Positions 1 through 5,720 of a stretch of 5,720 nucleotides of DNA are shown here, piece after piece (within the stretch, counting starts at the first letter, position 1; each line of letters opens with the position of its first letter). The notes under the pieces are model-generated. The model saw only the letters and a program-made list of their open reading frames with translations, was not told the origin of the DNA and made no database searches. The DNA comes from Planctomycetaceae bacterium (lineage in GTDB: Bacteria; Planctomycetota; Planctomycetia; Planctomycetales; Planctomycetaceae): the NCBI GenBank assembly GCA_027080405.1, contig JALWSL010000358.1, positions 292 to 6,011 on the forward strand, in the 5' to 3' direction. Both the position numbers and the translations under genes were made by a program.

Positions 1-472
1 TGGGAGATTCATTATCGACAATTTCAGTCGCCAGGTGTTTTTCCCAGGGACGTTCCCGGTTTTGCGGGTTCTCATACCAATGAGCCTGCTGCCCCGGAAA
101 ACCGAACACCAGCACATCGGCCCAGCCGTCGCTGTTGATATCGTCAACATAGATGAAGAAGTTGTCGGCATAACCGTGTGGATCGAACGGTTTGGGGTTG
201 TAGATGAGATGTTTCTTTTTCCAGGTCGGGCCTTCAAACCAATACGGTCCGTAAATCAGATCGGCGTGCCCGTCTTTATTCAAATCTCCCGCCGAGACGC
301 CTTCCGAAAAGAAGTGATTTTCCAATTGGAGTGAAGACCACGAGATTTGCTCTTTCGTTTCCTGCGCGGAGATTTCCTCCATAAACAGGGAACAGACAGT
401 TGTGACGCCGACAGCCATGACCAGGAGGTGGCGTTTGATCGGAAGGACGAAGCTCGTTTTCATGGAATTCAT
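1..472 (-). CDS. Secreted FG-GAP/VCBS repeat protein, N-terminal part (gene cut by left edge)
   Basis: This partial gene has 157 codons in the window and no stop before the left edge. The N-terminus reads as a Sec signal peptide: basic residues (MKTSF, IKRH), a hydrophobic core at about residues 15-30 and a likely cleavage after ISA at about residue 36. Two FG-GAP/VCBS-type calcium-loop units follow, DLNKDGHAD at about 63-71 and DINSDGWAD at about 111-119. Each is followed by a hydrophobic strand and an aromatic or glycine turn (LIYGPYWFEGP, VLVFGFPG). Such repeats form beta-propeller blades in exported proteins; this style, with WYENP after the second unit, is common in planctomycetes and verrucomicrobia. 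The usual length is several hundred residues, so most of the propeller is missing. The start is either ATG at 472 or ATG at 463; both are in frame, neither has a good Shine-Dalgarno, and 463 gives a compact signal peptide. Function and ligand are unknown. Family call is secure, role is not. Confidence 0.88.
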   Translation of the reverse strand, partial: MNSMKTSFVLPIKRHLLVMAVGVTTVCSLFMEEISAQETKEQISWSSLQLENHFFSEGVSAGDLNKDGHADLIYGPYWFEGPTWKKKHLIYNPKPFDPHGYADNFFIYVDDINSDGWADVLVFGFPGQQAHWYENPQNRERPWEKHLATEIVDNESP

Positions 473-722
473 GTGATGAGGCCTGTTTTCTTGTGTGGGA
501 CTTGCCTTCGGAGATCCAGCGAGTTTGTGTTGCCGATGTTTCAAAACCGATGTTCCAATACCGACAACAGATCGCACGGAGCGGTCAACACCTTGTGGAT
601 ATTCTGGCAAATCGCCTGCCTGCTTTTCCAGTCTGTTGCCGATCGCTCCCCGGTTTTTTAGGGAAAACGACTGAAGTACATTCCAGACCGAAAAGGCAGA
701 CCGAAAAGGCAATCGAAGGTGC
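473..722. other. Intergenic spacer between the giant gene and the FG-GAP gene
   Basis: This 250-bp spacer separates the stop of the giant gene from the start of the FG-GAP gene, both on the minus strand. It holds a perfect 13-bp tandem duplication near the giant gene's stop. It also holds a weaker 14-bp near-repeat at 531-558 (two units sharing ccgatgtt). I find no GC-rich hairpin followed by a T tract on the minus strand, so no intrinsic terminator can be called after the giant gene. No minus-strand promoter with both -35 and -10 boxes stands out for the FG-GAP gene. Short open frames here show no protein-like character. Confidence 0.6.
684..711. repeat. Perfect 13-bp tandem duplication
   Basis: The unit agaccgaaaaggc occurs twice head to tail at 685-697 and 698-710, and one extra matching base on each side extends the 13-bp periodicity. 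It sits 12 bp beyond the stop codon of the giant gene. It looks like a replication-slippage duplication in non-coding DNA; no function is evident. Confidence 0.85.
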
Positions 723-3700
723 TTACGATTTATCTCCCGGTCTTTTGGGGGGAATCCTTTTTGTCGGGATCACCGCGTTATCCCAGGTTTTCAATTGTCG
801 TCTCATTTCCCTCAAATTGATGGTGACCGGAATAATGATCTGTTTGGAATAGGGATCTCCCGGAGAGAGATCGGGGGATTCCATGTTTCTCACTTCCTGA
901 TCGAGTGAACGGAGCCATTCGGGAACTTCCAGGCCGGTGCCGTATGTTCCATCCTGATAGTTTTCGATTTCCACACGCAAATCGTCGAACAGCTCCCGTT
1001 TTTTCAATGAGTCCTCTTCCTGCATGATCTGTTTCACCAGCGCGACCATTCGATTGACGGCCAGTGGTTTCACAAAGCGTTCTTCGATGTAGTCACTCAT
1101 CGCGGGAAGCTTGACCCCGTATTTTTTTTCCAGCCGCCTGAGGTTGCGCAAGTGCAGATCGGCCCGGTCTGCGGATCGTTCGATAAATACTTCTTCCCAG
1201 GCTTTCGCCGCTTTCAGACGACCAATCTGAATGAGGGCTTCGTGGGCGATTTTGAGGGGGGTAAAGTTCCAGTCATCGCGATCATAATTCGATTCCAGTC
1301 TCAGGAAATCGAGGAAGCAGTCGAACCGTTCGCCGTAATCGGAATGGGTGGTGGTACTGTTGTATTCCAGGAAGCGGTCAAATTTGTCGATGACCACACC
1401 ATAGATGGTCTCGAGGTTGATAATGGCTTCGTTTTCGTCGAGTTTGCCGCTGCGCAGGTCTTCGACCAGTGGAGAGGGATTGATCGGGTCATCGTTTTCC
1501 ATGAGATAGTCGAGGAATTCACCCACTCCGCCCTGCATGATGGCCCGTACATATCCCAGCGTCAGGTTGCGGGCATGAAACAGATCCGCGCCGTATTTAT
1601 GGATGAAACTCCTGATCGATTTCCACATTCCCTGATGTTTCAGCGATTCTGCAGCGGAAAGCCTCATCGTTTCAGAATGCTTCAGCCAGATCGATCCGAA
1701 ATGATCGACGACTTCCGACAGAATTTCGATCAGTTCTTCATCGCTCAGTTTTCCGGAACGCCAGCCTTTGGAGGATTCGAGCAGATAGCCCAGCGTATTG
1801 GAAAGGGCATGACGGAACAGTCTGTCAAATTCGGTAATCGCGGGGCCGAGCGGACGACTGGTACGTTCCATGCGGAAGGCGGTTGTCATCACATGCCAGG
1901 TTTCGCGGTACAGGCCGAGACCGGGAAGGGCGGTGACCAGAAAGCGGAGCAGGGCATGCATCTCCTGGGCATCGGCAATGGTACGTGGTGTCCCTCCATG
2001 TTCGAGCGGAACGTAGAGCAGTTTTCGCCGGGAAAGTTTCTGCAGACAGTGGGGAAGCAGTTTTCGAACCGCGGTGACGTCGTTGCACAAAATCGCCTGC
2101 AGGAAATCGGAAAGCCACCTGTCACCATGTCCGGATCGCTGTTCCTTTTCGCTCAAGGCAAGGGCGTTGGCCAATCTGCGAACGAAGCGAATCCGCGTAA
2201 GCGTCCAGATGATGTTATGCATCAAAAACAGTTTTGATTGCAGCTGGATATCGTATTCAATATTGGAATCGTGAGATCCCGAAGGGGCTTCCAGTTCGCA
2301 GGAGTGGACTTCGTGCAGCAGATGCCTGAGTTCGCGTTCGAACTTTTGCAGGTCTTCGGACCAGGATTGAACGCATTGCAGGATTCGTTCCTGTTCCAGA
2401 TCTTCCCTGTTTTTCTGTCGCTTGCCGACGATTCCCGCTGCGACCAGGACAGCCTGTTGCATGATTTCAGCCAAAGCGTGCAGGAATTTCAGTTGTGGTT
2501 CGTAGCGGCGGCCCCATTGCTCAAATTCATTATCCGCCCAGGGATTGGAAGGTTCAAAAACGGCTCCTTCCTGACCGTCATCGGCAGAATCCCGAAAGGA
2601 AACATCCTCGTAGGCGGCTGCAAAAGGGTTGTCCGGTTCTTCGTCGAAACCGGCTCCGCCTTCTTCCCAGGGGCCATCCAGAGCCGGTTTGTCCCACCAT
2701 TCCTGATCGTCATCCCCCCCCGCCGAAGGTGTTTCCTGCTCCAGTTCCTGCGAAAGCTTCGGCACACCCCAGCGATGGCCGGCGTTGGCTTCGATCAATT
2801 CCAGCGTCCGGTGATATCGTTGAAACAGATCGCCAGGTTCGGGGTCTGTTTCGCGAAGAACACGGATCCATTCCAGCAGCGCTGCACTGAAATTCTGATC
2901 GAACTGGATGCTATCTGTTTCTTCACTTTGACTAAGCCATTGCATCAACAGGCCGAACGCGGCGTCCAGATCTCCTTTTTGCAACAGAACCTGGACGACA
3001 TTATGATAGGCCATGTGGGACTCAAAAAGTTCGACATGCTCCCTCCAGAAGCCAAGGGAGTTCTCTGACGCCCCGGCCTGCTTTCGCCACTCGGAAAGCG
3101 TGTTGCTGACCACGACTGCCGATTCATACGTTTTCATTCCATACAATCGGGGAATATCTTCGACGGTTGTCGTAGCGTATCGATCCCATTGCTCGGCCAG
3201 TTCATGAAATCTCGCCTTGGTGCGTTCGATCACATCGTCGCGCCCGGCCATCGCCGCCTCGCTAAGCGCGATCGCATACAGTGAAAAGAACTGTTCGGTC
3301 ATTTCGACCAGGAATTCAACACGGACATCGGGGACGGCGTCCTCCCGGTTGGTAAACAGCGGGTATTGTCCCTGGAAACCAAGAACATTCCAGGGATCGA
3401 CCAGCGAGCCACACTGGATGCCACGTTGAAAGAATTCTTCGATTTCCAGCAGCAGGGCTTCGGCTTGCTCGAACTGGCCGGTGTCGAGTTTTTGGCGACA
3501 GATTCTCAATCGCCACTGGATTTCCGTTTCGATCCGGATCGAAGCAGCCGGGATGATCGCTGCCTGCTGACGGCTTTGTTCGGCGAATCCCATGCGGGCA
3601 TACATCAACGCCAGTTCCCGATTGCGTACCTGCCTGGCGCCGTGAGTGGAAAGAAACAGGTTGAGTGCGTGACGAACATGGCCGAACGGTTGTCGGGTTA

Positions 3701-4769
3701 CCTGTTTGACTTCAGCCAGCCGCTTGGCTCGTTTGCCGGAAGCCTTCCTCATCAAATGTTCGTAGAAGAAATCCCGTTGACGGGCAACAGTTGGAAGCAA
3801 TGCTGAAAGCGAGACCGTCGAATCGAAGGTATCCGGGGCGGCTCCGCTGATCGAGGAAGCCATCAGGATTGTCCCGCTCAACGCGGCAGAGGCATCGAAC
3901 AGGGCTTCTTCGTATGGTATCTTCTCGAACCGGGTCTGCTGGTTGATCCAGTCGAGCAGGGCATCGAGAATGATCTTCCTCAGGATGAATCGGTGATAGA
4001 AACCGTCCAGACCGATCTGGTGGGGATCCCATTCCCCAAAGAGATAGTTGGTTCGTTTGTAAACGGGATGGTTGTAATCGAACGAACGGACATCGACTGC
4101 GGCTTCTTCGAGGTGGTCGTAATGAAAGTGTGTTGCCGTGACGATACCTTCCGGGAGATCCTGAAGCAGCTCAAATGTTTTTTCAACGAGATCGTGATAG
4201 GGGCCAGCTGCGATGCCGACACCTTTTTCGTAAACCGGAATGGGATGAAACTTCTCGTGAGGGTAAGGTTCGACAAGCCGGTCGTTCTCCAGAACTGCGA
4301 CCGGGCGGTAGCCGAGAAAATCGTTCAACTGGAGAATGGCTCCTGAAAGGATCCGTTCGGTTTCTTCCCAGGGTTCACCTTGAGCGAGAATGGCCTGGGC
4401 GACATCCGCAAAAAAGAACGGCTGTTCGTAGACATCGGGCGAAAGGTGAAACAGCAAATCACGATGGTATTCCTGGTAGGCGGGCAGGAACTGATCGAAA
4501 ATGAGTTTCAACGCGGCCTCAGCCTGTTCGGACTGTTGAAATGCCGACTGTCGCTGCTGCAACTTCTCCAGTTCCGAAAACAGAAGCCCGCGAACATGCT
4601 GTTTGGGCCGATCGGGATAGGCCGCAAAGAGAGCGTTCCAGTGCCGGTAGATGTTGGCATCGTGAGCACCGCTGGAAAAGTTGAGATAACCCAACAGGTC
4701 TTGCGCTGCATGCAGTACTTCTTCCCGGGACTCCGCGATGGAAAACTGATCGGACATGAACACCGTCAT
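723..4769 (-). CDS. Conserved-type hypothetical giant helical protein with TPR-like repeats, 1348 aa
   Basis: I do not recognise a named family. The protein appears cytoplasmic, with no signal peptide and no membrane segment. It is almost entirely helix-forming. TPR-like hairpins are visible at about residues 384-406 ([14 protein letters not shown]), 431-449 ([17 protein letters not shown]) and 587-612 ([18 protein letters not shown]). Residues 232-270 ([29 protein letters not shown]) look like a conserved core and resemble large hypothetical proteins I associate with planctomycetes, from memory only. Residues 686-750 form an acidic, Trp- and Pro-containing linker with 22 Asp/Glu against 2 Lys/Arg. 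It separates an N-terminal lobe of about 680 residues from a C-terminal helical lobe of about 590 residues. The tail is basic ([14 protein letters not shown]). HFHYDH at 214-219 matches a metallo-beta-lactamase metal motif, but its surroundings do not fit that fold. The start is ATG at 4769 or in-frame ATG at 4757 (fifth codon); neither has a strong Shine-Dalgarno. TPR-type scaffolding or adaptor function is inference. That the gene is real is near certain from its length. Confidence 0.9.
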   Translation of the reverse strand: MTVFMSDQFSIAESREEVLHAAQDLLGYLNFSSGAHDANIYRHWNALFAAYPDRPKQHVRGLLFSELEKLQQRQSAFQQSEQAEAALKLIFDQFLPAYQEYHRDLLFHLSPDVYEQPFFFADVAQAILAQGEPWEETERILSGAILQLNDFLGYRPVAVLENDRLVEPYPHEKFHPIPVYEKGVGIAAGPYHDLVEKTFELLQDLPEGIVTATHFHYDHLEEAAVDVRSFDYNHPVYKRTNYLFGEWDPHQIGLDGFYHRFILRKIILDALLDWINQQTRFEKIPYEEALFDASAALSGTILMASSISGAAPDTFDSTVSLSALLPTVARQRDFFYEHLMRKASGKRAKRLAEVKQVTRQPFGHVRHALNLFLSTHGARQVRNRELALMYARMGFAEQSRQQAAIIPAASIRIETEIQWRLRICRQKLDTGQFEQAEALLLEIEEFFQRGIQCGSLVDPWNVLGFQGQYPLFTNREDAVPDVRVEFLVEMTEQFFSLYAIALSEAAMAGRDDVIERTKARFHELAEQWDRYATTTVEDIPRLYGMKTYESAVVVSNTLSEWRKQAGASENSLGFWREHVELFESHMAYHNVVQVLLQKGDLDAAFGLLMQWLSQSEETDSIQFDQNFSAALLEWIRVLRETDPEPGDLFQRYHRTLELIEANAGHRWGVPKLSQELEQETPSAGGDDDQEWWDKPALDGPWEEGGAGFDEEPDNPFAAAYEDVSFRDSADDGQEGAVFEPSNPWADNEFEQWGRRYEPQLKFLHALAEIMQQAVLVAAGIVGKRQKNREDLEQERILQCVQSWSEDLQKFERELRHLLHEVHSCELEAPSGSHDSNIEYDIQLQSKLFLMHNIIWTLTRIRFVRRLANALALSEKEQRSGHGDRWLSDFLQAILCNDVTAVRKLLPHCLQKLSRRKLLYVPLEHGGTPRTIADAQEMHALLRFLVTALPGLGLYRETWHVMTTAFRMERTSRPLGPAITEFDRLFRHALSNTLGYLLESSKGWRSGKLSDEELIEILSEVVDHFGSIWLKHSETMRLSAAESLKHQGMWKSIRSFIHKYGADLFHARNLTLGYVRAIMQGGVGEFLDYLMENDDPINPSPLVEDLRSGKLDENEAIINLETIYGVVIDKFDRFLEYNSTTTHSDYGERFDCFLDFLRLESNYDRDDWNFTPLKIAHEALIQIGRLKAAKAWEEVFIERSADRADLHLRNLRRLEKKYGVKLPAMSDYIEERFVKPLAVNRMVALVKQIMQEEDSLKKRELFDDLRVEIENYQDGTYGTGLEVPEWLRSLDQEVRNMESPDLSPGDPYSKQIIIPVTINLREMRRQLKTWDNAVIPTKRIPPKRPGDKS
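2499..2720 (-). other. Acidic Trp/Pro linker region of the giant protein
   Basis: This stretch encodes about residues 684-757 of the giant protein. It is low in predicted helix, rich in Asp and Glu, and punctuated by aromatic and Pro motifs ([24 protein letters not shown]). Between residues 686 and 750 there are 22 acidic and only 2 basic residues. Such composition is typical of disordered inter-domain linkers that can serve as protein-docking segments. The flanking sequence on both sides returns to regular amphipathic helix. The boundary with the N-terminal lobe coincides with a G8 homopolymer in the sense strand (2714-2721). Confidence 0.7.
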
Positions 4770-4804
4770 TCAATTCAAAGACCAACGAACCTGTTTTACC
4801 CCTG

Positions 4805-4832
4805 TTGACGACAACAAATACTCTAACATAAT
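4805..4832 (+). promoter_or_regulatory. Candidate sigma70-type promoter toward the deacetylase gene
   Basis: The -35 box TTGACG (4805-4810, 5 of 6 to consensus) and the -10 box CATAAT (4827-4832, 5 of 6) are separated by 16 bp. The predicted transcription start is near 4839, about 350 bases upstream of the deacetylase ATG. A second, weaker option is the extended -10-like TGCTACAGT at 4948-4956, which lacks a good -35. Planctomycete promoter rules are poorly known, so the match to E. coli consensus is suggestive only. Confidence 0.5.
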
Positions 4833-5017
4833 CTGCTGAATTGTGTAGCGGAGTCTCTGTTGAATCTCTCCAAAGCGATTCAGCTTGCCCCATTTACATT
4901 TCCTGCCGGTTTTCCTGAACGGTACTGGTGATGAACGTGTGGAAATTTGCTACAGTGACCGGTGTCGGGTCATGTCGGGGCATACAGAACATATAACAGA
5001 ACGTGTAAAAGGACATA

Positions 5018-5033
5018 CAGACGCGCAGACGCG
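5018..5033. repeat. Tandem 8-bp duplication CAGACGCG
   Basis: Two perfect head-to-tail copies of CAGACGCG lie at 5018-5025 and 5026-5033, just upstream of the large inverted repeat. It lies inside the predicted leader of the deacetylase transcript. No function can be assigned. Confidence 0.8.
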
Positions 5034-5044
5034 ACTTGATTCGC

Positions 5045-5100
5045 CCAGGTTCGATCTGCAGCGATCTCCGACCGTTCCCGGGCTGCAGAATCAAACCTGG
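5045..5100. repeat. Large inverted repeat able to form a long hairpin
   Basis: The left arm at 5045-5061 (CCAGGTTCGATCTGCAG) pairs with the right arm at 5083-5100 (CTGCAGAATCAAACCTGG). Sixteen base pairs form, with one mismatch (5052 against 5093) and one bulged base (5089). A further C-G pair (5062-5082) closes a loop of 19 bases. No T tract follows on either strand, so it is not a standard intrinsic terminator. It lies in the predicted leader of the deacetylase gene and may act as an RNA structure or belong to a repeat element. Confidence 0.75.
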
Positions 5101-5110
5101 TGGGAAACAG

Positions 5111-5130
5111 CCTGGCATGCGAGAGCCAGG
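5111..5130. repeat. Short hairpin CCTGGC / GCCAGG
   Basis: Six perfect base pairs (5111-5116 with 5125-5130) enclose an 8-base loop. The right arm is part of the direct repeat at 5121-5134, and the alternative GCCAGG copy at 5147-5152 could pair with the same left arm. Mutually exclusive pairings are therefore possible. Confidence 0.65.
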
Positions 5131-5156
5131 TGACGGTCACGTGAGAGCCAGGTGAC
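5121..5156. repeat. 14-bp direct repeat flanking overlapping palindromes
   Basis: GAGAGCCAGGTGAC occurs at 5121-5134 and again at 5143-5156, a 22-bp period. The segment joining them contains the overlapping palindromes GTGACGGTCAC (5130-5140) and TCACGTGA (5137-5144). The arrangement could be an operator for a dimeric regulator (two DNA turns apart) or part of a dispersed palindromic repeat. Neither is shown by the sequence alone. Confidence 0.75.
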
Positions 5157-5162
5157 AGCAGA

Positions 5163-5180
5163 TGGATTGTTTGGATTGTT
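5163..5180. repeat. Tandem 9-bp duplication TGGATTGTT next to the deacetylase start
   Basis: Two perfect copies at 5163-5171 and 5172-5180 end six bases before the deacetylase ATG, where a ribosome-binding site would be expected. Neither copy resembles a Shine-Dalgarno sequence. Change in copy number would alter spacing between the upstream hairpins and the start codon. Confidence 0.8.
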
Positions 5181-5186
5181 AATAGA

Positions 5187-5720
5187 ATGAATGAATTGCC
5201 TGAACCGCTTGATGTGATTGCAGTCGGGGCGCACCCTGATGATGTCGAAATCGGCTGTGGGGGAACGCTGGCCTCTCTGGTGGAGCAGGGGTATCGCGTT
5301 GGAATTGTCGACTTGACCGACGGCGAGCCGACTCCGCTTAGTCCCGGTCCACATATCCGACTGGAAGAATCGAGAAAAGCGGCCCGGATTCTGGGAGTGC
5401 AAATTCGGGAAACATTGGAGCTTCCCAACCGCAAACTGTTCGATTCCTTCGAGGCCCGTGTTGAATTGGCCAAGGTCTTTCGAAAATATCGCCCGAAAAT
5501 TGTCATTGGTATCGCAGGCAAGACGCCGATGGCTTCCCCGGATCACTGGCAAGCGATGCAAATTACCGATGCCGCAGTCTTCTACTCGCGGTTGACCAAA
5601 TGGGATGACCAATTCAGTAACCTGCCCGTTCACACCATCAAACGCCAACTCTGGTATCCACTCAGCTTCAAGAATTTGACAACTCCCGAAGGAGCAGGGC
5701 ACATCGTTGCAGATATCTCG
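5187..5720 (+). CDS. PIG-L/LmbE-family zinc-dependent deacetylase, BshB1-like, N-terminal part (cut by right edge)
   Basis: The window holds 178 codons with no stop; BshB1-type members are usually about 230-250 residues, so the C-terminus is missing. After strand VIAVG comes the family signature AHPDD at residues 15-19 (His16, Asp18, Asp19), then [11 protein letters not shown] and [13 protein letters not shown]. The conserved [12 protein letters not shown] helix follows at about 59-70. In known members (for example MshB) the first His, the second Asp and a later His bind zinc, and the first Asp acts as base. The later motif, usually HPDH, is SPDH here at 117-120: the zinc His is kept but the first His is Ser. 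These enzymes remove N-acetyl groups from GlcNAc-type conjugates. BshB1 makes GlcN-malate for bacillithiol, but many relatives act on other substrates, so the substrate is open. ATG 5187 is the only plausible start, because the frame has no other start codon before the upstream TGA at 5142. It has no clear Shine-Dalgarno. It is transcribed away from the giant gene. Confidence 0.92.
   Translation, partial: MNELPEPLDVIAVGAHPDDVEIGCGGTLASLVEQGYRVGIVDLTDGEPTPLSPGPHIRLEESRKAARILGVQIRETLELPNRKLFDSFEARVELAKVFRKYRPKIVIGIAGKTPMASPDHWQAMQITDAAVFYSRLTKWDDQFSNLPVHTIKRQLWYPLSFKNLTTPEGAGHIVADIS

Larger units (their letters stand above)
4770..5186. other. Divergent intergenic region with promoter, repeats and hairpins
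   Basis: This 417-bp region separates the giant gene (leftward) from the deacetylase gene (rightward). Its left part (4770-4900) is AT-richer and contains a rightward sigma70-like promoter. No leftward promoter for the giant gene is obvious. The centre (4950-5033) has an extended -10-like TGCTACAGT at 4948-4956, an inverted repeat TGACC/GGTCA (4956-4960, 4968-4972), two copies of TGTCGGG ten bases apart (4963, 4973), two copies of CATACAGA (4981, 5014) and a tandem CAGACGCG pair. The right part (5045-5156) is a cluster of inverted and direct repeats. Open frames crossing the region look non-coding. A transcript from the rightward promoter would carry a leader of about 350 nt. Confidence 0.65.

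Noticed and set aside
640..662. T6 run after a CCCCGG segment as an intrinsic terminator
   Set aside because: The run is on the plus strand, opposite to both neighbouring genes, and no complementary GC-rich stem precedes it.
35..852. Plus-strand open frames in the left part of the window
   Set aside because: The minus strand carries the FG-GAP gene with signal peptide and calcium-loop repeats over 1-472 and the end of the giant gene from 723. The plus frames are shadows, or short non-coding frames in the spacer.
1152..3068. Long plus-strand open frames (1152-2237 and 2238-3068, the same frame apart from one stop) opposite the giant gene
   Set aside because: They are codon-aligned antisense to the real gene. 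Stops there require sense TTA, CTA or TCA codons, which the gene rarely uses, so long open antisense frames arise passively. The single stop at 2235-2237 is the Ser845 TCA codon. The translations look unlike real proteins.
4113..4130. Assigning the giant protein to the metallo-beta-lactamase superfamily
   Set aside because: Only the HxHxDH string matches. The flanking sequence and the all-helical remainder do not fit the alpha-beta-beta-alpha fold.
4885..5133. Plus-strand 82-codon open frame in the divergent intergenic region
   Set aside because: It starts with TTG, has no ribosome-binding site, runs straight through the inverted repeats and has low-complexity composition without a fold signature.
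5045..5156. CRISPR array or transposon end
   Set aside because: There are only two copies of a 14-bp unit with an 8-bp separator, which is too short for repeat-spacer units. No transposase or target-site duplication is visible.
4970..5702. Minus-strand open frames of 183 and 203 codons overlapping the deacetylase
   Set aside because: They are antisense to the PIG-L gene, whose plus-strand motifs are unambiguous. Their sequences show no family features.

Overview
The window looks like a chromosomal fragment of a planctomycete, probably of the Planctomycetales/Pirellulales kind. Three observations suggest this. There is a secreted FG-GAP/VCBS-type protein with the phrasing typical of PVC-group bacteria. 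There is a very long, all-helical cytoplasmic protein with no recognisable enzyme domain. No annotated start codon has a convincing Shine-Dalgarno sequence. Base composition appears moderate (about half G+C by eye). The lineage call is inferred from protein character, not from a marker gene.

Layout from left to right: (1) the 5' three-hundred-odd codons' worth of a typical FG-GAP protein gene is cut by the left edge, so only its first 157 codons remain, on the minus strand (1-472). (2) A 250-bp spacer (473-722) carries a perfect 13-bp tandem duplication. (3) One giant minus-strand gene (723-4769, 1348 codons) fills about 70 percent of the window. Its product has TPR-like helical hairpins, a Trp-containing acidic linker in the middle and a basic C-terminal tail. 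(4) A 417-bp divergent intergenic region (4770-5186) holds a good sigma70-like promoter pointing right, short tandem duplications and a dense cluster of inverted repeats. (5) The first 178 codons of a PIG-L/LmbE-family zinc deacetylase (BshB1-like) lie on the plus strand and run off the right edge (5187-5720).

The giant gene and the FG-GAP gene point the same way but are 250 bp apart, so co-transcription is possible but not shown. The deacetylase is divergent. Nothing links the three products into one pathway. I see no mobile element, CRISPR array, tRNA, rRNA or defence-type gene set.

The points most worth a second look are the structured leader upstream of the deacetylase, the uncharacterised 1348-residue protein with its G8 tract at the linker boundary, and the Ser-for-His replacement in the second metal-site motif of the deacetylase.
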